Positions 8,545 through 15,103 of a stretch of 64,000 nucleotides of DNA are shown one piece after another (within the stretch, counting starts at the first letter, position 1; each line of letters starts with the position of its first letter). Where the stretch lies: positions 2,108,001 through 2,172,000 of the forward strand of contig OZ243959.1 in assembly GCA_965214525.1 (NCBI GenBank), written 5' to 3'. A program made the translations under genes and the position numbers. This stretch comes from Qipengyuania_B sp965214525. GTDB taxonomy: Bacteria > Pseudomonadota > Alphaproteobacteria > Sphingomonadales > Sphingomonadaceae. The notes under the pieces were generated by a model, which was given only the letters and a program-made list of their open reading frames with translations, did not search any database and had not been told where the DNA came from.

Positions 8545-8944
8545 AGCGATGGGCAAAGCTGGGGGAGCGACATTTTCCGTCATCGGGGCGGATGTCGTCA
8601 TCACGGGTAACATCCGCGCAAGCGCCGACCTGCATGTCGATGGCACGGTCGATGGCGATATAGCCTGCGCCTGCCTGGTGCAGGGCGGCAGCAGCAAGGT
8701 GACAGGTGCCATCGTCGCCGAAAGCGCGCGGCTCGCAGGCATGGTCAAGGGGGCGATCGTCGCTCGCAATCTGGTCATCCTGCAATCCGCGCGGATCGAA
8801 GGCGACGTGGCTTACGATGCTCTGACGATCGAGCAGGGGGCGCAGGTCGAAGGACGGTTCTCTCATCGGGAGGAGACCCCCGTGCGCCAGCCAGAACCGG
8901 CCAAACGCGCGGACGGCGAGCCGAAACTCGCCGTCGCGCGCTGA
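8495..8944 (+). CDS. Bactofilin (polymer-forming cytoskeletal protein)
   Basis: 149-residue bactofilin. The central right-handed beta-helix is read as repeated short hydrophobic/glycine strands (VITGNIRASADLHVDGTVDG, VTGAIVAESARL, MVKGAIVARNLV, IEGDVAYDALTI), flanked by disordered Pro/Lys/Glu-rich tails. The N-terminal MFSKKPAPRSG resembles the short membrane-targeting and disordered tails of alphaproteobacterial bactofilins. The start lies inside the upstream M23 gene, a 50-base out-of-frame overlap, so the two are almost certainly co-transcribed and translationally coupled. Bactofilins self-assemble without nucleotide and recruit wall enzymes. Confidence 0.94.
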   Translation: MFSKKPAPRSGTNLPVKAMGKAGGATFSVIGADVVITGNIRASADLHVDGTVDGDIACACLVQGGSSKVTGAIVAESARLAGMVKGAIVARNLVILQSARIEGDVAYDALTIEQGAQVEGRFSHREETPVRQPEPAKRADGEPKLAVAR

Positions 8945-8947
8945 ACC

Positions 8948-10669
8948 TCAGGCCAGCACCTCTTCGCGCAGCGCCTTGCGGTCGAGCTTGCCAATCATGG
9001 TCTTGGGCAGGTCGGCGCGGATGACCACGGCGATGACCCGCTCGTGCTTGCCCACCTTGGGGTTGAGCCATTCCTCCAGTGCCTGGGCGCTGGCATTCGC
9101 TCCGTCGTTCAGCGTGACGAACGCCTTGGGCATCTCGCCTCGATAGTCATCCGGTACGCCGATCACGAGCGCTTCCTTCACGTCCGGGTGACGGACCAGG
9201 ACATTCTCGACCCGGCTTGGAAAGACCTTGAACCCGGCCACGGCGATCATGTCCTTCGCACGGTCGACGATCTTGAGGAAGCCTTCGTCGTCGATCGTCG
9301 CGATGTCTCCGGTCCGCAGCCAGTCGTTCCCGTGATGCCGGGCGAAGGTTCGCGACTGGGCATCCGGGCGGTTCCAGTAACCGCGCATGATCTGTGGACC
9401 GGCGACGGCGAGTTCGCCAGGTTCTCCCGCCTCCGCCTCTTTCTCCGGGTCTTCCTTGTCGAGCAGGATCGCCCGGGTCTGCGGCAATAATTGGCCGATC
9501 GTCCCTTCCCTGCGAAACCCTTCGTAGGGGTTGGTGGACACGACGCCGGCGCTTTCCGTAAGGCCATAGCCTTCGACCAGGCGCGTATTCGTCTGCCGCT
9601 CGAACGATTCCCGCAGCGGTGCCGACAGCGCCGCCCCTCCCGAGATGCACACCCGCAGGCTGGAGAAATCCGTGCGCGCGCAATCGGGATGATCGAGCAA
9701 AGCCTGGAACATCGTCGGCACGCCCGGAAAAGCGGTCGGACGGCATCGCTCGATTTCGCGCAGCACCTGCCCTGCATCGAACCGCGGGACCATCGCGATT
9801 GTCCCTCCCCGGGCAACGGTGCGATTGAGGACGCACGTATTGGCAAACACGTGGAACAGCGGCAGCGCGCCCAATATGATATCCGACGTGTCCCCATCGA
9901 AAGGATCGATTTTCTGCACTTGTCGCGCATTGGCCGACAGGTTGGCATGGGTCAGCATCGCCCCCTTCGGCCGGCCGGTGGTGCCGCCCGTATATTGCAG
10001 CAAGGCGATGTCGTCGAACATCAATCGCTCGTCGCCGGCGGCGTCGCTCAACCAGTCGGTCCATCCGGCGTCGTGCATGAAAGCGTTCCACGTGGAAACA
10101 TCCCCGCGCCGGGGGACGGCGCTGAGGTCGCCGCGCTTGAACATACGCAGTCCGAGGCTCTTGGCCGGGGGCAGGGCGTCGGCAAGGCGGCAGACGACGA
10201 GGCGGGCGAGCCGCGAGCCATCCAGCACCGCGATCGCGGTCGGCAGCAGCGCGGGCACGTCCAGCGTCACCAGCAATTGCGTGCCGCTATCCTCGACCTG
10301 GGCCGATAGTTCCTCCACGCTGTAGAGCGGCGAGAAGTTGACCACCACCGCGCCCGCCATCATCGCGCCATAATACGCGGCGACGTAGTTCGGCACGTTG
10401 GGCAGGAACAATCCTACGCGGTCGCCCTTGGCGATGCCCGCCGCCCTCAGACCGGCAGCGAACCTCGTGGCCTCGCCGTAGAGGTCGGCATAGGAATAGG
10501 CCGCGCCCAGAAACTCGACCAGCTTGCGATCGGGATGATCGATGACGGCCTGTGCAAACAGTTCGGGCAGCACCACCGGCGCGATGGTCGTGTCCCAGGG
10601 GCAGGCGTGATGGGATCGGGCGGCGGCAGCGGCGGAATTGCCGGGAAAGGCAGTCTGGGTAGCATTCAT
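8948..10669 (-). CDS. fadD: Long-chain fatty acid--CoA ligase (FadD-like)
   Basis: 573-residue ANL-superfamily enzyme activating fatty acids to acyl-CoA via acyl-AMP. Motifs in order: P-loop YTGGTTGRPKGAMLTH, hinge and adenine-binding VEGYGLTESAG, TGD in WLRTGDIATID, and the C-terminal lysine in PKTMIGKLDRKALRE. Length matches FadD (~560). The start is taken at MNATQTAFPG (10669) rather than the upstream Met 18 bases earlier. It converges on the bactofilin gene with 3 bases between stops. Its leader holds a 9-bp inverted repeat. The coding sequence also contains a parS-like CACGTG palindrome near 10085-10100. Confidence 0.92.
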   Translation of the reverse strand: MNATQTAFPGNSAAAAARSHHACPWDTTIAPVVLPELFAQAVIDHPDRKLVEFLGAAYSYADLYGEATRFAAGLRAAGIAKGDRVGLFLPNVPNYVAAYYGAMMAGAVVVNFSPLYSVEELSAQVEDSGTQLLVTLDVPALLPTAIAVLDGSRLARLVVCRLADALPPAKSLGLRMFKRGDLSAVPRRGDVSTWNAFMHDAGWTDWLSDAAGDERLMFDDIALLQYTGGTTGRPKGAMLTHANLSANARQVQKIDPFDGDTSDIILGALPLFHVFANTCVLNRTVARGGTIAMVPRFDAGQVLREIERCRPTAFPGVPTMFQALLDHPDCARTDFSSLRVCISGGAALSAPLRESFERQTNTRLVEGYGLTESAGVVSTNPYEGFRREGTIGQLLPQTRAILLDKEDPEKEAEAGEPGELAVAGPQIMRGYWNRPDAQSRTFARHHGNDWLRTGDIATIDDEGFLKIVDRAKDMIAVAGFKVFPSRVENVLVRHPDVKEALVIGVPDDYRGEMPKAFVTLNDGANASAQALEEWLNPKVGKHERVIAVVIRADLPKTMIGKLDRKALREEVLA

Positions 10670-10675
10670 GCAAGC

Positions 10676-10713
10676 CGGATGGCCCAAGGGCCGGCAAAGC
10701 GCAAGGCCATCCG
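10676..10713. repeat. 9-bp inverted repeat between DUF1013 gene and fadD
   Basis: Perfect arms CGGATGGCC (10676-10684) and GGCCATCCG (10705-10713) are separated by 20 bases. It lies 18 bases beyond the DUF1013 stop and just upstream of the fadD start on the same strand. It could be a weak terminator or a leader hairpin covering the fadD ribosome-binding region. There is no T-tract on either side, so a simple intrinsic terminator is not clearly supported. Confidence 0.45.
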
Positions 10714-10730
10714 AGGCGGCGTTCCGGGCG

Positions 10731-11444
10731 TCAGCTATTGCCCAGTTCGCCGGCCTCGCTGGCCCGCTTGGCCGCCAGCCAATCGGCGGCCTCGGCTTCC
10801 TGCGCGGACTCCGCCGCGGCCTTCTCGTTGGCGTCGCGCTCGGCCCGCAATTCCTCGATCAGCTGGTCCTTGCCACTGGGCCGTTCGACCACGGGCGCCG
10901 CCTCGCCCTCTTCGGCGGCGGCCTTCTTCGCCGCCTTGGCCACCACGGCGTCAAGCTCGCGCTGCGAACACAGTCCCAGGGTCACCGGATCCTTCGCCTG
11001 GATGTTCTGGATGTTCCAGTGACTGCGCTCCTTGATCGCGCTGATCGTGGTGCGCGTGGTGCCGATGAGCTTGGAGATTTGCGCATCCGACAGTTCCGAG
11101 TGGTTGCGCAGGAGCCAGGAAATGCCGTCGGGCTTGTCCTGCCGCTTGGATACCGGGGTATAGCGCGGTCCCTTGGTGCGGCTGACCGCCACCGGTGCCC
11201 GCTGCATCTTCAGGCGATAGGTCTTGTCGCCCTCGCCCCGCTCGATTTCCTCATGGGTGAGTTCGCCCGCATGCACGGGGTCGCGGCCGGTATATTTGCT
11301 GCCCGCCAGATCGTCCGCCATCGCCTGCACTTCGAGGATATGGATACCGCAGAACTCCGCGATCTGCTCGAAGGTCAGACCGGTGCTGTCGACCAGCCAG
11401 GTAGCGGTCGCATGCGGCATGAGGGGGGCGGTTTGATCGGCCAT
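10731..11444 (-). CDS. DUF1013 family (TrcR-type) cell cycle transcriptional regulator
   Basis: 237-residue protein of the DUF1013 family, conserved in alphaproteobacteria and annotated as a cell-cycle transcriptional regulator. The N-terminal half carries a helix-turn-helix-like region (ATWLVDSTGLTFEQIAEFCG) and a second one after residue 125 (ELSDAQISKLIGTTRTTISAI). The tail is Ala/Glu/Lys-rich and probably helical. The start is ATG 11444 (MADQTAP); another ATG nine bases upstream is possible. It stands alone between a terminator-like hairpin and fadD. Confidence 0.88.
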   Translation of the reverse strand: MADQTAPLMPHATATWLVDSTGLTFEQIAEFCGIHILEVQAMADDLAGSKYTGRDPVHAGELTHEEIERGEGDKTYRLKMQRAPVAVSRTKGPRYTPVSKRQDKPDGISWLLRNHSELSDAQISKLIGTTRTTISAIKERSHWNIQNIQAKDPVTLGLCSQRELDAVVAKAAKKAAAEEGEAAPVVERPSGKDQLIEELRAERDANEKAAAESAQEAEAADWLAAKRASEAGELGNS

Positions 11445-11476
11445 TTGGCGCATCCTGTCGCAATGAATAAAGTAAT

Positions 11477-11498
11477 GGCCACCCCTCGCGGAGTGGCC
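11477..11498 (-). terminator. Hairpin terminator after the glycosyltransferase gene
   Basis: On the minus strand a 9-bp stem, GGCCACTCC with GGGGTGGCC, closes a GCGA (GNRA) tetraloop and is followed by ATTACTTTATT, an imperfect T-rich tail. It starts 20 bases after the glycosyltransferase stop and ends before the DUF1013 start, so it fits an intrinsic terminator for the lpxH-like/glycosyltransferase operon. The inner 12 bases are the same as in the terminator near rpsI (63169-63194). Confidence 0.65.
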
Positions 11499-11517
11499 GT
11501 AACCAGCAGCGAATAGG

Positions 11518-12630
11518 TCAGCCTGACGCAGAGGGCAAGCGATTAGGGACGGTGGCAGCATCGCTTAGCGCAAGCCCCAGGAAGAATTCGCGTGTGGCGT
11601 TCGACCAGCTGAACATGCGCGCGCGGGCAATGCAATCTGCAGGCCGGCAGTAACGGGCGGCATCCACGGCCCTTGCGAGGTCGTGGGACAACGCACCCGA
11701 CTGCGCCGATACGACATCTGCCGGCCCGGCCACCGGAAAGGCGGCCACCGGAGTTCCACAAGCCATCGCCTCGATCATCACCAGTCCGAATGTGTCTGTG
11801 AGACTGGGAAAGACGAGCACATCGGCATGCGCATAGAAAGACGTGAGTTCCCGGCCTTCCTTGCGCCCCACGAAGACCGCTTCCGGAAAGCGCGCTTCCA
11901 GCTCTGGCCGCGCCGGGCCATCTCCGACAACGACTTTGGTGGCTGGATAAGACAAGGTCAGAAAGGCTGGCAGGTTCTTTTCGATGGCAACGCGCCCAAC
12001 ATACAGAAGAACAGGCCGCTCCAAACTCTCGAACACCTGTGGCATAGGCTCGTGCGGGCCGAATTCCTCCAGGTTCACGCCCCTGCTCCAGCGATGCAGA
12101 TCGGTGAACCGCTTTTCCGTCAACTGTTTTGCGAGGCGCTCGGTCGCCACCATCGTCTTCACGGCCGGAGCATGAAACCAGCGCATGAACGGCCAGAAAA
12201 CCCGTTCGTCAAGGCCGGTCCGCTGCGCCAAATATTGTGGGAACTGCGTGTGATAGGCCGTGGTGAACGGACGGCCGGCCTTGATGCAGTGTCTGCGTGC
12301 AGCAAGCCCGAGCGGCCCTTCGGTCGCGATATGAACGGCGTCGGGGCGGAACCCGGCCAAGCGCCGGGCTACAGCTCCGGGCCGGGGGATGGCCAGCTGG
12401 ATTTCGGAGTAGGTGGGGCAAGGCACCGAATGGTAGTCCGCCGGAGCGATAATCATGACGTCGTGCCCCCAACGCCGCAGCATGGCTGTGGTCTGCTCCA
12501 GCGTCCGCACCACGCCATTGCACTGCGGTGCCCAAGCGTCGGTCACGATTGCGATCCGGGCGGGAGGGCAAGAATCCAACCCCTCCGCCCGTTTCAGGGT
12601 TTCGCCATCGAATGCCCTGAGGGCGTTCAT
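11518..12630 (-). CDS. Glycosyltransferase family 4 (alpha-mannosyltransferase-like)
   Basis: 370-residue GT-B glycosyltransferase. The N-terminal acceptor domain starts IAIVTDAWAPQCNGVVRTL, the pattern of GT4 enzymes that build glycolipids (SQDG synthase and mannosyltransferase type). The C-terminal donor-binding domain has YVGRVAIEKNL, VVVGDGPARPEL and the E(x7)E-type FGLVMIEAMACGTPV. The ATG overlaps the upstream LpxH-like stop (ATGA), so the two are coupled. The pairing suggests glycosylation of an envelope lipid, perhaps a glycolipid or lipid A-related molecule. The exact sugar and acceptor cannot be read from sequence. Confidence 0.9.
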   Translation of the reverse strand: MNALRAFDGETLKRAEGLDSCPPARIAIVTDAWAPQCNGVVRTLEQTTAMLRRWGHDVMIIAPADYHSVPCPTYSEIQLAIPRPGAVARRLAGFRPDAVHIATEGPLGLAARRHCIKAGRPFTTAYHTQFPQYLAQRTGLDERVFWPFMRWFHAPAVKTMVATERLAKQLTEKRFTDLHRWSRGVNLEEFGPHEPMPQVFESLERPVLLYVGRVAIEKNLPAFLTLSYPATKVVVGDGPARPELEARFPEAVFVGRKEGRELTSFYAHADVLVFPSLTDTFGLVMIEAMACGTPVAAFPVAGPADVVSAQSGALSHDLARAVDAARYCRPADCIARARMFSWSNATREFFLGLALSDAATVPNRLPSASG

Positions 12631-13514
12631 GCGACGCGCCGCAATCTGTGGTCTTGCTCGCGACCTCCTTCCGGGCTGCGTTGTGCGACCTCGACTGCCC
12701 AGTTCAGCAGTTCCATGCGGCCATCGGAGTGTTCGACCAGGGCGTTACACCCTTCCACCCAGTCTCCATCATTATAGTAGGAAATGCCCTCGAACTCCCG
12801 GATATCCGCCGTGTGAATGTGGCCGCAGACCACCCCGTCCACACCCCTGCTGGCCGCAGCCCGGGCCACCACTTCTTCGTAGCGGGAGATGAATTCTACC
12901 GCGTTCTTCACCTTGTGTTTTGCTATCTTCGACAATGACCAATAGGGGAGATCGAACGTTCGGCGGATCGCGTTCACCCAGCGGTTCACACCCATCAGCG
13001 CATGGTATGCCGCGTCCCCGGCGAAGGCGAGCCAGCGGTGCGCCAGCATCACGGTATCGAACTCGTCCCCATGCAGAACTATCAGGCGGCGGCCGTCCGC
13101 CGTGATATGAAAGGCGGCGCGCCGGATCTCCACACCACCGAAACTGAGGCCAGTGAACTGGCGGAACATCTCGTCGTGATTTCCGGGGATGTAGATAATT
13201 CTGGTGCCGCGTTTGGCGCGCTTGAGGATGCGCCAAACGATATCATTATGCGCCTGGGGCCAGTAGAACCGCTTCTTGAGACGCCAGCCGTCGACGATGT
13301 CGCCGACAAGATACATCGTCTCGCTGTCGGTATGATCCAGAAAGTCGATCAGAAGTTCTGCATTGCAGCCTTTGGTGCCAAGATGTACGTCGCTGATCCA
13401 GATGGTTCGATATTTCCGGCGGCCGCTATATTGAGGTTCCGGCCTTCTGGGTTCGCCCAGCTCGAACCCGGAAATGTTCGGCCAGTTCGCGAAATCGCTT
13501 GGCAGCTTGATCAT
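12627..13514 (-). CDS. UDP-2,3-diacylglucosamine diphosphatase-like metallophosphoesterase
   Basis: 295-residue calcineurin-like phosphoesterase with all metal motifs: DVHLG, GDIVDGW, PGNHDE, LHGDEFD and GHIH. The LHGDEFD and the pattern between motifs resemble LpxH-family enzymes, which cleave UDP-diacylglucosamine to lipid X in lipid A synthesis. The protein is longer than E. coli LpxH (~240) and belongs to the alphaproteobacterial branch usually found beside a glycosyltransferase. Substrate is thus uncertain. The start at 13514 has AAGGGGCG upstream as ribosome site. The promoter region carries two tight palindromes (13553-13606). Confidence 0.87.
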   Translation of the reverse strand: MIKLPSDFANWPNISGFELGEPRRPEPQYSGRRKYRTIWISDVHLGTKGCNAELLIDFLDHTDSETMYLVGDIVDGWRLKKRFYWPQAHNDIVWRILKRAKRGTRIIYIPGNHDEMFRQFTGLSFGGVEIRRAAFHITADGRRLIVLHGDEFDTVMLAHRWLAFAGDAAYHALMGVNRWVNAIRRTFDLPYWSLSKIAKHKVKNAVEFISRYEEVVARAAASRGVDGVVCGHIHTADIREFEGISYYNDGDWVEGCNALVEHSDGRMELLNWAVEVAQRSPEGGREQDHRLRRVA

Positions 13515-13552
13515 GCTACGCCCCTTGCTTCAAAGCATTTGGTGGGCGGTTC

Positions 13553-13606
13553 GTAACAACGCTTTGTTACAGGCGATTCACAGTCGCGTTACGGTTTCGC
13601 GTAACG
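13553..13606. promoter_or_regulatory. Two GTAAC/GTTAC palindromes upstream of the LpxH-like gene
   Basis: Two perfect 7-bp inverted repeats lie 39-92 bases upstream of the ATG at 13514. The first is GTAACAA (13553-13559), 4-base loop, TTGTTAC (13564-13570). The second is CGTTACG (13587-13593), 6-base loop, CGTAACG (13600-13606). All four arms share GTAAC or its complement, like paired half-sites of a dimeric regulator. They are in the only long gap before this two-gene operon. The binding protein is unknown. Confidence 0.5.
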
Positions 13607-13641
13607 AAGGGCGAATCCGAGCGGATAACGGCCCCAAACCG

Positions 13642-14643
13642 TCATATCTCGAGCACGATCTTCCCGATATGCTCGCCACCCTCCATCCAGCGATGGGCGG
13701 CGGCGGCCTCTTCCAGTGGAAAGGTCTTGTCCATGACCGGTTGCAAGGCACCGGATTCGAACAGCGGCCAGGCGTTCTGCGCGATCTCGTCGGCAAGCAG
13801 CGCCTTGAACGCGTCGGATCGCGGGCGCAGGGTGGAGCCGGTCAGCGTCAGCCGCTTGGTCATCACCTTGGCGAAGTTCAGTTCGGCCATCAATCCGCCC
13901 AGCACCGCGATGGTCACGTGCCGGCCATCTGTCGCCAGGCATTCCAGATTGCGCGCCACGTAATCGCCCGATACCATGTCGAGCACGATCGCGACCCCCT
14001 CGCCGGACGTGAACGTTTGCACCGCTTCGACGTAATCCTGTTCGCGGTAGTCGATCGCCAGGTCCGCCCCGAGCTTGCGGCTGGCGGCGCATTTGGCCGC
14101 GCTGCCATTGGTGGTGATGACCTTAAGGTCGAACGCCTTGCCCAGCATCGTCGCCATGGTGCCGATGCCGCTGGTGCCGCCATGCACCAGCAGCGTCTCT
14201 CCCGGTTTGGCCCAGCCTCGTTCAAAGACATTGTGCCACACGGTGAAAAGCGTCTCGGGTATTGCCCCCGCCTCGGCCAGATCCATCCGCGCTGGAACCG
14301 CCAGGCAATGGCGCGCGTGGGCCAGGCAATATTCGGCATACCCCCCGCCAGATACCAGCGCCGTGACCGGCTGGCCGTGCATCAGTTCGGGAACGCGATC
14401 GCCCAGCGCCACGATCGTGCCCGATACTTCGAGCCCGGGTATGGGAGAAGCGCCGGGCGGGGGCGGATACAGACCCTGACGCTGGATCACGTCGGGGCGG
14501 TTCACCCCCGCATAGGCGACCTTTATCAGCACCTGATCCGGGCCGGGCTGCGGGACCGGGCATTGCTCCACCCGCAGGACATCCGGTCCACCCGGCGCAT
14601 CGAAACCCATCGCCCGCATCGTATCCGGCTGCCTGCCCATCAT
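13642..14643 (-). CDS. NAD(P)H:quinone oxidoreductase (MDR superfamily)
   Basis: 333-residue zinc-independent medium-chain dehydrogenase/reductase of the quinone oxidoreductase (PIG3/QOR-like) group. The GroES-like N-terminal domain shows VLIKVAYAGVNRPDVIQRQG and PGLEVSGTIVALG; the Rossmann domain has LLVHGGTSGIGTMATMLGKAF; the C-terminus ends IGKIVLEI. No catalytic zinc cysteines are present, as expected for QOR. The start is taken at MMGRQPDTM (14643); the open frame to 14922 looks antisense-like. The 114 bases to the divergent DUF1192 gene should hold both promoters. Confidence 0.9.
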   Translation of the reverse strand: MMGRQPDTMRAMGFDAPGGPDVLRVEQCPVPQPGPDQVLIKVAYAGVNRPDVIQRQGLYPPPPGASPIPGLEVSGTIVALGDRVPELMHGQPVTALVSGGGYAEYCLAHARHCLAVPARMDLAEAGAIPETLFTVWHNVFERGWAKPGETLLVHGGTSGIGTMATMLGKAFDLKVITTNGSAAKCAASRKLGADLAIDYREQDYVEAVQTFTSGEGVAIVLDMVSGDYVARNLECLATDGRHVTIAVLGGLMAELNFAKVMTKRLTLTGSTLRPRSDAFKALLADEIAQNAWPLFESGALQPVMDKTFPLEEAAAAHRWMEGGEHIGKIVLEI

Positions 14644-14757
14644 CGTGCTGCCCCCTGTGACCTCGCCGCGACAGCCGCGCGGCCGAATGACGGCCCTAGC
14701 GTCGGCGCGCATTGACAGCAAGCGGGGCAATGGGCGATGCATCACGGTGGAAGGCGT

Positions 14758-14964
14758 ATGCTGATGGACGACGATCTCCCCCGCGTTACCCTGGATGCCG
14801 CCGGCAGGCTGGCCGCGGAAGATTTGGCCCCTTACTCGCTCGACGAACTGGCGGATCGGATCGCTCTCCTCAAAGCCGAGATCGCGCGGGTCGAGGCCCA
14901 TCGCGAACGGGCCAGTTCGCATCGCAGCGCCGCCGACGCCCTGTTCGGCAGGAACGGGGCGTGA
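14758..14964 (+). CDS. DUF1192 family small protein
   Basis: 68 residues. DLPRVTLDAAGRL is followed by the family's conserved core LAPYSLDELADRIALLKAEIARVEAH, then a helical Arg/Ser/Ala tail ending ADALFGR. It is a soluble, largely alpha-helical, probably coiled-coil protein conserved in alphaproteobacteria. The start ATG at 14758 is chosen because GTGGAAGG sits just upstream; an ATG at 14737 lacks one. Function is unknown. Confidence 0.85.
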   Translation: MLMDDDLPRVTLDAAGRLAAEDLAPYSLDELADRIALLKAEIARVEAHRERASSHRSAADALFGRNGA

Positions 14965-15103
14965 TGGCGGTGTGCGGGGGGCTGAAATACCGAAATGCGT
15001 GCCTATATCGCCGGTTCATACAGCTTTGGCTAAGTTCTCCCCTGTACCTTCGGCCTTGGCCATCTGATCGCCCGCGCGATCGTTTTCTCGAGGATATCCG
15101 CTG

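Noticed and set aside
7330..8778. 482-residue minus-strand frame opposite the M23 and bactofilin genes
   Set aside because: No domain; both plus-strand genes are clear.
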